From CAWATZ01 sp963784995 (GTDB lineage: Bacteria; Planctomycetota; Planctomycetia; Gemmatales; Gemmataceae), in contig CAWATZ010000006.1 in assembly GCA_963784995.1 (NCBI GenBank), forward strand, positions 1,116,001-1,180,000: a stretch of 64,000 nucleotides of DNA, written 5' to 3'. Below, piece after piece: positions 45,485 through 53,722 of the stretch. The notes beneath the pieces are model-generated. The model worked only from the letters and a program-made list of their open reading frames with translations. It ran no database searches and was not told the origin of the DNA. Each line of letters starts with the position of its first letter. Position 1 is the first letter of the stretch. A program made the translations under genes and the position numbers.

Positions 45485-47020
45485 TCAAACCCATCCATCC
45501 TTCGGCGCCTCGGAACCGAACCAGCGTTCCGAGATCACTTTCTTTCGCGTGTAGAAAGCAACGGCGTCAGCACCCTGCGCATAGAGATCACCATAACCCG
45601 AACTCTTCCAGCCGCCGAAGGGAAAGAACGCCATCGGCGCCGGCACGCCGAGATTGATGCCGAGCATCCCGGCCTGGATGCGCTCGCGGAAGGTGCGAGC
45701 CGCTGCGCCGGATTGCGTGAAGAGGGAGGCCGTGTTGCCGTAGCGGCTGCGGTTCGTCAACGTGATCGCCGCGTCCAGGTCCGGGGCGCGCATCACGCTC
45801 ACCACCGGGCCGAAAATCTCCTCCCGGCCGACGAACATCTCCGGTGTCACATCGTCGAAGACCGTCGGCCCGAGGAAGCAGCCGCGCGGCCTGTGGCGAA
45901 CGGTTTGGGAACGGCCGTCGAGACGAAGCCGGGCTCCTTCCGTCACCCCGCGCTCGATCGCAGCCCGGATCCGCTTTTCCTGCGCCGGGTTCACCACGGG
46001 ACAGAGCGTCGCGGTCTCGTCCAGGCCGTCTCCCAGTTTGAGTTCGCCTGCCGAGCGGATGAAGGCATCGACGACGGCGTCCTGTCGCGCTCGATCGCCG
46101 ACCGCCACCAGCACGCTCCCGGCAAGACAGCGCTGTCCCGCGGAGCCGAAGCACGATCCAATCAGGGCGGGCAGGCTGCGCTCCAGGTCGGCATCGGGCA
46201 GGACGAGCAGATGGTTCTTCGCTCCGCCGTGTGCCTGAACGCGCTTGCCGTGAGCCGCCGCGGTGCGGTAGACCGACTCCGCCACTGCCGACGAGCCGAC
46301 GAAGGAAACTGCCTGGACGTGCGGGTTGCTGATGAGCCGTTCGCTTACTTCCTTGCTGCCCTGCACCACGCCGACGACACCCGGCGGCAAGCCGGCCTCA
46401 GCGAACAGCTCGACGAGTCGGGTGCCGGTGAGCGGTGCCTTCTCGGCAGGCTTGAGGAGGAACGTGTTCCCGCAGGCGACGGCGATCGACATCATCCACA
46501 GCGGAATCAAGGCCGGGAAATTGAACGGCGGAATGCCGACCACCACACCCAGAGGTTCGCGGATGGCATGGCAATCGACATCCCGCGAAATGTCGGTCAG
46601 CGTCTGTCCCATCAGCTGGGAGGGAATGCCGCAGGCAAATTCGACGACGTCAAGCCCGCGCCGCAGCGAGCCGCGCGCCTCGCTCAACAGCTTGCCGTTT
46701 TCGCGGACGATGCTGTGTGCCACGTCCGAGTAGTTCTTTTCCAGCAGATCCCGGAACTTGAACAGGACGTGAGCCCGATCCGGCGCCGGAGTGGTGCGCC
46801 AGCCAGGGAAGGCACGGGCGGCGGCAGCGCAGGCCTCGTCCACCTGCTCCGGCGCGGCCTCGCGCACCGGCGCCAGCATCTCGGCCGTGTCCGCCGGATT
46901 GCAGATGTCGCGGCTCGTGTTCCCACGGCCCTCGACCCAGGTTCCGCCGATCAGGTTCAGAGCGGCAGCCGAACGCGAGATTGTTGCAGGTGACCGATCA
47001 GGGGCAGCAATGGTGTTCAT
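45485..47020 (-). CDS. Methylmalonate-semialdehyde dehydrogenase-like ALDH, copy 2
   Basis: 511 residues, intact, from the ATG at 47020 with CCGGAGG upstream. Same landmarks as copy 1, including Cys in GSAGQRCLAGS and NFPALIPLW. The duplicated block starts at GCCTGTTCGATCAAACCC (about 45475) and extends past the start codon to about 47047. It lies next to zwf and two truncated small genes. A role in aldehyde or valine/inositol breakdown is inferred from family only. Confidence 0.93.
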   Translation of the reverse strand: MNTIAAPDRSPATISRSAAALNLIGGTWVEGRGNTSRDICNPADTAEMLAPVREAAPEQVDEACAAAARAFPGWRTTPAPDRAHVLFKFRDLLEKNYSDVAHSIVRENGKLLSEARGSLRRGLDVVEFACGIPSQLMGQTLTDISRDVDCHAIREPLGVVVGIPPFNFPALIPLWMMSIAVACGNTFLLKPAEKAPLTGTRLVELFAEAGLPPGVVGVVQGSKEVSERLISNPHVQAVSFVGSSAVAESVYRTAAAHGKRVQAHGGAKNHLLVLPDADLERSLPALIGSCFGSAGQRCLAGSVLVAVGDRARQDAVVDAFIRSAGELKLGDGLDETATLCPVVNPAQEKRIRAAIERGVTEGARLRLDGRSQTVRHRPRGCFLGPTVFDDVTPEMFVGREEIFGPVVSVMRAPDLDAAITLTNRSRYGNTASLFTQSGAAARTFRERIQAGMLGINLGVPAPMAFFPFGGWKSSGYGDLYAQGADAVAFYTRKKVISERWFGSEAPKDGWV

Positions 47021-47184
47021 GAAGTCCTCCGGAAGCTGGGGAATCTGTTTACGGACACGCGTGCCTCACCCTTATGAATGCCGTTTGGGGGAAGAACGCA
47101 CAGAATCTCGAATGGATTGTAGTCCGGCCCACCTGGGCAGCAGACGGCACGCTTCGACAATTGATCGAGCTGCTCGTTGGTCAT
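47017..47184 (-). CDS. Small open frame, cut off by the duplicated ALDH block
   Basis: 55 residues from an ATG at 47184 (MTNEQLDQLSKRAVCCPGG, then FEILCVLPPNGIHK). Its last 10 or so residues fall in the ALDH upstream region, so the original 3' end was replaced. The ATG overlaps the stop of the preceding small frame (ATGA). No family recognised. Confidence 0.4.
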   Translation of the reverse strand: MTNEQLDQLSKRAVCCPGGPDYNPFEILCVLPPNGIHKGEARVSVNRFPSFRRTS

Positions 47185-47318
47185 GGCTTGTCCCTTTCCG
47201 TTCGATCCCAGGCCGGACGCCGGCCCTGGCAACCCCCGGTCAGCCCGACATCGCCATCGGTGAAGTCCAGCACCGGGTCACCGGCGACCAGGAAGTCGGG
47301 CAATACGTCAATCTTCAT
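47181..47318 (-). CDS. Small open frame following zwf
   Basis: 45 residues (MKIDVLPDFLVAGDPVLDF, then GGCQGRRPAWDRTERDKP), starting 12 bases after the zwf stop. It may be the shortened start of a larger gene. Translation may be coupled to the next frame through ATGA. Not recognised. Confidence 0.35.
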   Translation of the reverse strand: MKIDVLPDFLVAGDPVLDFTDGDVGLTGGCQGRRPAWDRTERDKP

Positions 47319-47329
47319 GACGACGTCTC

Positions 47330-48715
47330 CTATCCGGCCGTCGGCGCCACGATTGGGTTGTGCCACCCTCCCGGTGGCGACACTACCTTGTTGACTTCGC
47401 CTGGTCCCCAGGAGTTCGGTTCGTACTCGTAGACCGGTGTGCTGCTCTTCAGGGCCGGATCGACGATGCGCCACGCCTCTTCCACGTAATCCTCGCGGGC
47501 GAAGGAGGCGGCATCTCCCGCCATCGCGTCGAGTAGCAGCCGTTCGTAAGCGTCCATCTCACTCGCAGCAGGATGGTGGTTCACCTGCAATTCCACCTCT
47601 TGCCCGCACATCCTCTCGGCCGGGTCCATGGCCGTGGCCCCAAGGGCGATGGTCATGTCGGGGCTGATGCGGAAGCGGTAGTAGTTGGTCGGGATCGTGC
47701 AGAGGGGGAAGAGCGACGGGGGCCGGCGCAGGCGGGCCACGACCTCCGTGCAGGTGACCGGGAGATTCTTCCCGGCGCGGAGGTAGAACGGCGTCCCTTG
47801 CCAGCGCCAGGAGTTCACCTGCAGCCGCACCGCCGCAAACGTTTCGACCTTCGAGTCCGCCGCCACGCCCTTTTCCGCCCGGTAGCCGCGGAACTGGCCC
47901 CGGACCATCTCCCCGGGAGCGAGGGGAGGCACGGCTTGCAGGACTTTCACTTTCTCGTCTCGCACGGACTCGCTGTCCATGCGGGTCGGTGGCTCCATCG
48001 TCAGATTCGCGAGCACCTGGAACAGGTGGTTCTGGATCACGTCGCGAATCGCCCCGGTCTGTTCGTAGAAGGCGCCCCGACCCTCGGCTCCGAAGCTTTC
48101 AGACATTGTGATCTGCACGCTCTCGACGTGCTTGCTGTTCCAGATAGGCTCCAGGAACGAGTTGACGAAGCGGAAGAAGACCAGGTTCTGCACAGGCCGT
48201 TTGCCGAGGTAATGATCGATGCGGAAGATGGCACTCTCGTCGAAAGCACCAAGCAGGGTCCGGTTGAGTTCTTGCGCCGACGCCAGATCGTGGCCGAACG
48301 GCTTTTCAATGATGACCCGGGCGCCCTTCGTGCAGCCCGACCTGGCGAGCTGTTCCACGACCACGCCGAACAACGCGGGCGGAATGGCGAGGTAGTAAAC
48401 CGGGCGCTGGGCCGACCCTAACTCCTTGCGCACCGCTTGAAACGTTCCCGGGCTGTGGTAATCGCCGCCCACGTAGCGCAACAACCCGGACAGTTTGTCA
48501 AAGGCCGCGGGATCGACTTCCCCATGCTCCTTCAGGCTGTCGTGCGCCTGCGCCCGAAGTTGATCGGAAGTCCAGCTGCGCCCAGCCACGCCGATCACGG
48601 GCACATCGAGGCGGCCACGTTTCACCATGCCTTGGAGTGCCGGGAAGATCTTCTTGTAAGCCAGGTCGCCCGTGGCGCCGAAGAAGACAAGGGCGTCGGA
48701 GTGGGATTCGCTCAT
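47330..48715 (-). CDS. zwf: Glucose-6-phosphate 1-dehydrogenase
   Basis: 461 residues from the ATG at 48715, preceded by AGGAGAG. NADP-binding start FFGATGDLAYKKIFPAL, the active-site signature RIDHYLGK, then VIIEKPFGHDL and GAIRDVIQNHLFQVL. The C-terminal part has WRWQGTPFYLRAGKNLP and ILxNxxAGD-like DAMAGDAASFAREDYVEEAWRIVDP. It makes 6-phosphogluconolactone and NADPH in the cytoplasm. NADPH could feed the nearby reductases. Slightly shorter than most Zwf but complete. Confidence 0.95.
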   Translation of the reverse strand: MSESHSDALVFFGATGDLAYKKIFPALQGMVKRGRLDVPVIGVAGRSWTSDQLRAQAHDSLKEHGEVDPAAFDKLSGLLRYVGGDYHSPGTFQAVRKELGSAQRPVYYLAIPPALFGVVVEQLARSGCTKGARVIIEKPFGHDLASAQELNRTLLGAFDESAIFRIDHYLGKRPVQNLVFFRFVNSFLEPIWNSKHVESVQITMSESFGAEGRGAFYEQTGAIRDVIQNHLFQVLANLTMEPPTRMDSESVRDEKVKVLQAVPPLAPGEMVRGQFRGYRAEKGVAADSKVETFAAVRLQVNSWRWQGTPFYLRAGKNLPVTCTEVVARLRRPPSLFPLCTIPTNYYRFRISPDMTIALGATAMDPAERMCGQEVELQVNHHPAASEMDAYERLLLDAMAGDAASFAREDYVEEAWRIVDPALKSSTPVYEYEPNSWGPGEVNKVVSPPGGWHNPIVAPTAG

Positions 48716-48853
48716 GGGGATCTCTCCTAAAATCAGGCCGTTGGTTGAAGAGTCATGGGCCAGTTGGGGCTCTGCGGCATCCACGCGGACCCGTTGGAGT
48801 TGGCCAGGCGAACCGGGCCGCGTGACCAGGGGCAACGCGAACTCACCACTCCA

Positions 48854-48898
48854 TTGAATGCCGTTTGCCCCCCAGACGCACAGAAAACTCAGGAAAAC
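48854..48898. repeat. Dispersed 40-base repeat, copy 1
   Basis: TTGAATGCCGTTTG, six variable bases, then AGACGCACAGAAAACTCAGG. A close relative is at 55787-55832 and a weaker one at 47074-47110. All three read on the minus strand as LCV---NGI or DGI peptides. The rest of 48716-49012 shows no gene. Confidence 0.6.
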
Positions 48899-49012
48899 CG
48901 TCCGAGGTCGCTGCGAGGCCGAGTGAGGCGGAAGTATGTGCAAGCCGCCTCGGTCCCGTGGCGTGAGCCGCGAGGCCGATTTCAGCGTCACTTGCGGAGA
49001 ATGGTCGCCGGG

Positions 49013-49150
49013 ATATGCTGACTGGGTGCCCGGCAATAGGCTGGCTGGCGTCTCGATAGCGTGACCGGGAAGCGGGGATAGGCTGACCGGAGCCTTGATA
49101 GAGTGACCAGGCGAAATAGGCTGACCGGGCACAATATGCTGACCGGCCAG
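49013..49150 (+). repeat. Array of seven imperfect direct repeats (ATAGGCTGACCGGG)
   Basis: Units start at 49013, 49036, 49056, 49078, 49098, 49116 and 49134, at spacings of 23, 20, 22, 20, 18 and 18 bases. The consensus ATAGGCTGACCGGG is followed by 4-9 variable bases. The spacing is near two helical turns. It ends 40 bases before the gene at 49191. No CRISPR features are present (no long spacers, no cas genes). Confidence 0.82.
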
Positions 49151-49190
49151 TAAGCCTAAATCACAAGTTCGGCCTACAGAGGACGCGCGG

Positions 49191-49629
49191 ATGGAGAAGG
49201 TTCTCGCCGAGTTGCTGGAGCGGCTGGTCGTCCTCGCACAAGCCCACCCCGAAGTCGAGGGCGAGGCGGTTGAGGAGCGGTTGGACGACGCGGTTCACCA
49301 CGGCTTCCTGATCCCGACGCCGGGCTACCGACTGCCGGACACTTTCGATATGGACTCCCCGGAGGGAGACCGGGCACTCAGGGAAGTCTTGAGTTGGTTC
49401 GTCTCGTCGGCGACGTCCACGGCGGCCAGAGGGGTTGGACACCTTCCACAAGCGGCTTGCAGCGTTTCAGAACCTCGCCGTGACGGTCGGGCCCCAGCAG
49501 CTCTGCTACAACGACTTCTTTGGGTGGACCAACCCGGAACACTACGACGAACGCGGCAATGTGGTCCCGCGAGGTGGCAACCAGGCCGAACAATCTGCTC
49601 CAGCAGACGGCCCCAGTTCGGCCTGGTAG
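49191..49629 (+). pseudogene. Hypothetical protein, frameshifted
   Basis: From the ATG at 49191: MEKVLAELLERLVVLAQAHP and FLIPTPGYRLPDTFDMDSPE. Near 49430 the frame breaks and one base shifted it continues as LDTFHKRLAAFQNLAVTV and NDFFGWTNPEHYDERGNVV to 49629. About 145 residues when joined. No family recognised. The upstream repeat array may belong to its regulatory region. Confidence 0.5.
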
Positions 49630-49690
49630 AATTCAGGCGGGCTCTTGGGGGCCGCTGCTGAGCTACCCGTTCGAGTGGAGGACGCAGCGG

Positions 49691-50101
49691 ATGGCGGACG
49701 ATGTCGCTGTGACCGTGCGGTTTGGAGACGACGAACCGCTCGTCGAGTTCCCGTCCGAAGGCGTGACCGTCAGCGTCCCGCTGTCGCCGGTCGGCGACCG
49801 CCTCTATCGACTCGATGGCGTGCCGATCTTCGCGGAGTCGGCATCGTTCGGGGATGTCATCGAGGCCGAGCAGGGTGAGGGCGGGACGCTGCGGTTCGTT
49901 CGGGTTGCCGAGCGAGGCGGGTGGCGGACCTACGACTTCATCCTGCCGGCGCACAAGATCGATAGCGAGTGGGGGCAGTCCTTGCTCGCGGAGTTGCTGG
50001 CGAGAGGCGGGCATTGGGAGCGAGTGTTCGGCGGGTTGCTATTCGTGTGCATCCCGCCCGGCCTCGACCTCGACCCCTCGCCTTGGGTGGAGACGGTCTG
50101 A
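49691..50101 (+). CDS. DUF4265-like domain protein
   Basis: 136 residues from an ATG at 49691. VPLSPVGDRLYRLDGVPIF, then ASFGDVIEAEQGEGGTLRFV and RVAERGGWRTYDFIL fit the DUF4265 pattern (YRLDNxPFF, GDxVEA, FxRVVExSG). Soluble, cytoplasmic, function unknown. It lies 61 bases after the frameshifted gene. Confidence 0.6.
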   Translation: MADDVAVTVRFGDDEPLVEFPSEGVTVSVPLSPVGDRLYRLDGVPIFAESASFGDVIEAEQGEGGTLRFVRVAERGGWRTYDFILPAHKIDSEWGQSLLAELLARGGHWERVFGGLLFVCIPPGLDLDPSPWVETV

Positions 50102-50187
50102 CGGTCTGTGGCAGAGGGCGAATTGCTCGTTGTTGCTGGCCATTGGCTTCGGCCTGACCTGCAGCAACTTTGCTCGAACCAAATGCT

Positions 50188-50853
50188 TCAGCAGACCCGC
50201 CGGATCGCCGTTGTGGATTTCCCGCTCCGTGTGGCGGGCTGCTGAGCTTCACGTTCCTTGTTGCCCAGCCGCTTGAGCCCGCGGATGCCCTCCTCGAACG
50301 TGGCCTTCCGGTAAGGCAGGTGAGCGAGTTCCATCGGCTCGAGGACGCCCTCGGCGATCATGGCCGAGCCGAGGCCGGTCCCCAGTCCGAGAAAGAGCAT
50401 CTTTCCCCCTCGTAACTCCCCAGGGCCTGCATGGCGGCGTCGTTGACGACCTTAACGGGGCGTCCGAGCGCGGCCGCGAAGTCGAATCCGACCCACCCGG
50501 GGCCGAGGTTCACCGGGTCCAGCAGTGGTCGCCCGTGCAAGACCGGTCCGGGGTAGCCGACCGATACGGCCTCGTAGTCCCAGCCGGCAACAGGCGTATA
50601 ATGGAGTGAAGGGGAATCCGACCCACCCGGGGCCGAGGTTAACCGGGTCGAGCAGTGGTCGCCCGTGCAAGACCGGTCCGGGGTAGCCGACCGATACGGC
50701 CTCGTAATCCCAGCCGGCAGCGGCTTGTTCGACCCCTGCAACCATCTGCTCGGACGTCAGCTCTGGGCCGGAGAGGAATTGCCGCGGCGCATCCTGGCCG
50801 GTGGCCAGGAGCTTCACGTGGGTCCCCCCGATGTCGATGACAAGGATGTTCAT
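50188..50853 (-). pseudogene. ROK-family glucokinase, disrupted by an internal duplication
   Basis: From the ATG at 50853: NILVIDIGGTHVKLLATG, an ROK/polyphosphate-glucokinase start, then VSVGYPGPVLHGRP and LGPGWVGF. A 106-base segment is then repeated (see 50484-50719), which shifts the frame. The sequence resumes as DFAAALGRPVKVVNDAAMQALGSYEGG, shifts again near 50405, and gives MLFLGLGTGLGSAMIAEG. It stops being family-like after RGLKRLGNKE. The normal C-terminus is missing, so it is inactive. Its place near zwf fits glucose entry into the pentose phosphate route. Confidence 0.85.
50484..50719. repeat. 106-base direct duplication inside the glucokinase gene
   Basis: Bases 50484-50589 and 50614-50719 are almost identical (three mismatches or so), separated by 24 bases (ACAGGCGTATAATGGAGTG and more). 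The offset of 130 bases is not a multiple of three, so the duplication breaks the frame. Confidence 0.93.
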
Positions 50854-50961
50854 GAGATCCTCCGCTCCTTTCTCGGCCGGTCACAAACGGTGTAGCGCCA
50901 GACCGAGGACCAATTGCCCACGTTTGGCAGCAGCCATGGGACAGCGTACGGCTTGAGCGCA

Positions 50962-51165
50962 TCAGGGTTGAACGGCGGCATGGCCGACTTCCTTGGTCAG
51001 TTCAGTGAATGGGATGCCGGAAAGCTTCAGGGCCTGAACATGATCGTCTTCAACCACCATCTTGAAGTTCGGCAAACCCACGCGCGTCCGGGGCACCTGC
51101 GCAAGTGCCGCCACGGCTCGGCCGTATTCCGCTTTGTTGGGAAATTGAATGACGTGAGTTGCCAT
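50962..51165 (-). CDS. Small conserved-looking hypothetical protein
   Basis: 67 residues from the ATG at 51165, with GGGAGAAGG upstream. ATHVIQFPNKAEYGRAVAAL, then PRTRVGLPNFKMVVEDDHV and LSGIPFTELTKE suggest a compact alpha/beta protein. No family recognised. It lies between the glucokinase remnant and the flavoprotein, all on the minus strand. Confidence 0.55.
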   Translation of the reverse strand: MATHVIQFPNKAEYGRAVAALAQVPRTRVGLPNFKMVVEDDHVQALKLSGIPFTELTKEVGHAAVQP

Positions 51166-51269
51166 CGCTACCTTCTCCCAGGGAAGAATTGACTGTCTAT
51201 TGGCCAAACCGAATGTCTCTCATTTTATTGTGCCGCCCTCGTGCTTGCCAGGCCAGATATGCCAAGGAG

Positions 51270-52640
51270 TCAAACCGCCGTAACCGCTTCCATCAAGGTC
51301 CAGAGCCCCTCGGCCAATGTCGGGTGGATGTAGACCGCCCCCTTCAGAAGCGTGTAGGGGGCGCCCGCGAGCATGACCGCGTGGAGGATCTGCACGACCT
51401 CACCACCCTCCGAGGCCAGGATGGCCGCGCCGAGGATCCGGTCCGTTTCGGCATCGACCACGAGCTTCATCAGCCCGGCCGTCTCGTCGCGCTCGATGGC
51501 GCGGGCGACCCAGGCCATCGGGATCTTGCCGACCTTGAGCCGTCGCCCCTCCGCCCGCGCCTCCCTCTCGGTCAGCCCGACGCGGCCCAGCTGGGGGTCG
51601 GTGAAGACGGCGTAGGGGACCGGGCGGTTGTCGGTGGTGAGGGCTTTGCCCTCGATCAGGTTGGCATACACGATCTGGTAATCGTTGAAGGAGATGTGTG
51701 TGAACGCCGGGCCGCCCTTGACGTCTCCCAGGGCCCAGACGCCCGGCACGCTCGTCTCCAGCCGGTTGTTCACGCGGATGAACCCCCGTTGATCGGTCTG
51801 CACCCCGGCCTCTTGCAATCCCAGGTCGTCGGTATTGGGCCTGCGTCCGGTGGCGACCAGCAGGTGGGACCCGCGCACCGTCTCCGTGTTTCCCTCCACG
51901 ACCACACTCAGGGCGACTCCACCCTGCTCCTTCTCGACGCGGGTCGTCGTGGCGCTCAGGAGAAAACGGAGGCCCTCGCCCTCCAGGGCTTGTTGCAAGG
52001 CTTCGGCGACATCGGCGTCCTCGTGGGGGAGGATTTGCTGCTCGCGCTGGACGACGGTCACGCGGCTGCCGAACCGGCGGAACATCTGCCCGAACTCCAC
52101 GCCGACGTAGCCGCCGCCGAGGACGAGCAGGTGCTCCGGCACCTCGGTCAACCGCATGATGCTGGCGTTGTCCAGGAAGTCGATGCCTCGCAAGCCTTCC
52201 AGCGGCGGAATCTCGGGCCTCGTGCCCGTGTCAATAAAGATGCGATCGCTTTCGAGCACCTCCTCGCCGACGCGGACCTCGTGCGGGCTGATGAAGCGGG
52301 CATGCCCATGGTAGAGGTGCAGAGTCTTCCGCTCCTCGACTTTCCGGTTCAGCCCGGAGCGCGACTGGCCCACTACCCGATCCTTGCGGGCGACCACCTT
52401 GGGCAGGTCCACACTGACCGCGCCGGCACGGACCCCCCATCGGTCGGCGTTTCGCGCATAATGGGCGACCTGGGCCGAGGCGATCATCGTCTTGGTCGGC
52501 GTGCAGCCTGTGTTGACACAGGTTCCGCCCAGGTATTCCTTCTCGACCAGCGCGACGGCCCAACCGCGGTCGGCCAGTTTCTGTGACAGGGGGCTCCCGG
52601 CCTGTCCGGAGCCAATCACGATGGCGTCGTAGTGCGGCAT
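51270..52640 (-). CDS. FAD-dependent pyridine nucleotide-disulfide oxidoreductase (mercuric-reductase-like)
   Basis: 456 residues from the ATG at 52640, with AAGGAG 8 bases upstream. FAD-binding YDAIVIGSGQAGSPLSQKLA, redox pair in GGTCVNTGCTPTKTMI, NAD(P)-binding LLVLGGGYVGVEFGQMF, then VWALGDVKGG and the dimerisation-domain ending HPTLAEGLWTLMEAV. It lacks the C-terminal Cys pair and N-terminal metal-binding domain of MerA, so a mercury role is unlikely. More likely it is a generic disulfide reductase. It lies 22 bases downstream of egtD. Confidence 0.9.
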   Translation of the reverse strand: MPHYDAIVIGSGQAGSPLSQKLADRGWAVALVEKEYLGGTCVNTGCTPTKTMIASAQVAHYARNADRWGVRAGAVSVDLPKVVARKDRVVGQSRSGLNRKVEERKTLHLYHGHARFISPHEVRVGEEVLESDRIFIDTGTRPEIPPLEGLRGIDFLDNASIMRLTEVPEHLLVLGGGYVGVEFGQMFRRFGSRVTVVQREQQILPHEDADVAEALQQALEGEGLRFLLSATTTRVEKEQGGVALSVVVEGNTETVRGSHLLVATGRRPNTDDLGLQEAGVQTDQRGFIRVNNRLETSVPGVWALGDVKGGPAFTHISFNDYQIVYANLIEGKALTTDNRPVPYAVFTDPQLGRVGLTEREARAEGRRLKVGKIPMAWVARAIERDETAGLMKLVVDAETDRILGAAILASEGGEVVQILHAVMLAGAPYTLLKGAVYIHPTLAEGLWTLMEAVTAV

Positions 52641-52662
52641 GGACAACACTCCTTTTTATCAA

Positions 52663-53722
52663 TCAAAGAGTCACAGGAATGGCTTCGTTCGCGAGCAGCG
52701 GGTCAGGCCTGCCGGCCTGTCCAGGAAGCACCCTGTCGTTCCCCGAGTGACGCGGGGTGAGATAGGCCACACTGAAATACTGGCGTTCATCCGTCCAGAC
52801 ACGTTCTGCGGCGAAGCCGGCGGCCTCGGCCAGGTCAGTCAGGGCAGAGAGACTGTACTTATGGGAGTTCTCGGTGTGGATCGACTCGCCCGCTGCGAAG
52901 AAGAACGGCACGCCGCCAACACGAACGACCTGGTCGCGGCGGCTGACGAGGTGCATTTCGATTCGCCCGTGGGCGGCGTTGTAGAAGGCCCGGTGGGCGA
53001 ACTGCTCGACGTCGAAGTCGGCGCCCAGTTCGCGATTGATCCGAACCAGGATGTTGCGGTTGAACGCGGCCGTGACGCCCCGTCGGTCGTTGTAGGCGGC
53101 CTCGATCACGCGCGGGTCCTTCCGCAAATCGATGCCGAGCAGGAGCCCGCCGCCGCGACCACATAAGCCCGCCGTCTGTCGCAGCAAAGTGAGCGCTGCC
53201 TCCAGCGTGAAGTTGCCGAGCGTCGAGCCGGGGAAGTAGACCACCCGTCGGGCGGCAGGCTTCCGGCACGCGGGCAGACCCAGCGGGCGCGTGAAGTCGG
53301 CGCACAGCGGCAGCACCTCAATGTCCGGGTATTCCTCGCCCAGCGCCCGGGCCGAGCGGCGCAGATGCTCGCCCGAGACGTCGATGGGCACGTAACCGGC
53401 CGGGTCGCGCAACTGGTCGAGGAGGCGCCGGGTCTTGACGCTGCTGCCACTGCCATACTCGATGAGCAGGCAACGCGGCCCCAGCAGCCCGGCCATCTCC
53501 GCCGCGTGCCGCTCCATGATGCCAAGCTCGGTGCGCGTCGGGTAATACTCATCCAGCTCCGTGATGCTGCTCGAACAGGGCCGAGCCGACCTCGTCGTAG
53601 AAGTACTTGCACGGCAGTTCCTTCTCCGGGGCAAACAATCCACGGAGGACGTCCGCACGGAACTGCGTCCCGGAATCATTGAAGACATCGGCAGAAGCCA
53701 ATTGCGGGATGGTGTCGATCAT
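52663..53722 (-). pseudogene. egtD: EgtD, L-histidine N-alpha-methyltransferase, one frameshift
   Basis: The ATG at 53722 overlaps the egtB stop (ATGA). It begins FRADVLRGLFAPEKELPCKY and FYDEVGSALFEQ. One extra base near 53565 breaks the frame, which resumes as ITELDEYYPTRTELGIMERH, then LIEYGSGSSVKTRRLLDQL (SAM-binding), VVYFPGSTLGNFT and the C-terminal TDERQYFSVAYLTPR. This is the EgtD family, which trimethylates histidine to hercynine in ergothioneine synthesis. A start at 53688 would give an in-frame protein with a nonsense N-terminus. It is broken unless the base is an error. Confidence 0.88.

Noticed and set aside
41549..46993. Long plus-strand open frames opposite the ALDH genes
   Set aside because: They mirror well-conserved dehydrogenase sequence and are repeated only because the genes are duplicated.
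49013..49150. Possible CRISPR array
   Set aside because: Repeats are 14 bases with 4-9-base gaps, too short and irregular for repeat-spacer units, and no cas genes are nearby.
51270..52640. Mercuric reductase as part of a mercury-resistance locus
   Set aside because: No MerA C-terminal Cys pair, no metal-binding N-terminal domain and no merR, merT or merP nearby.
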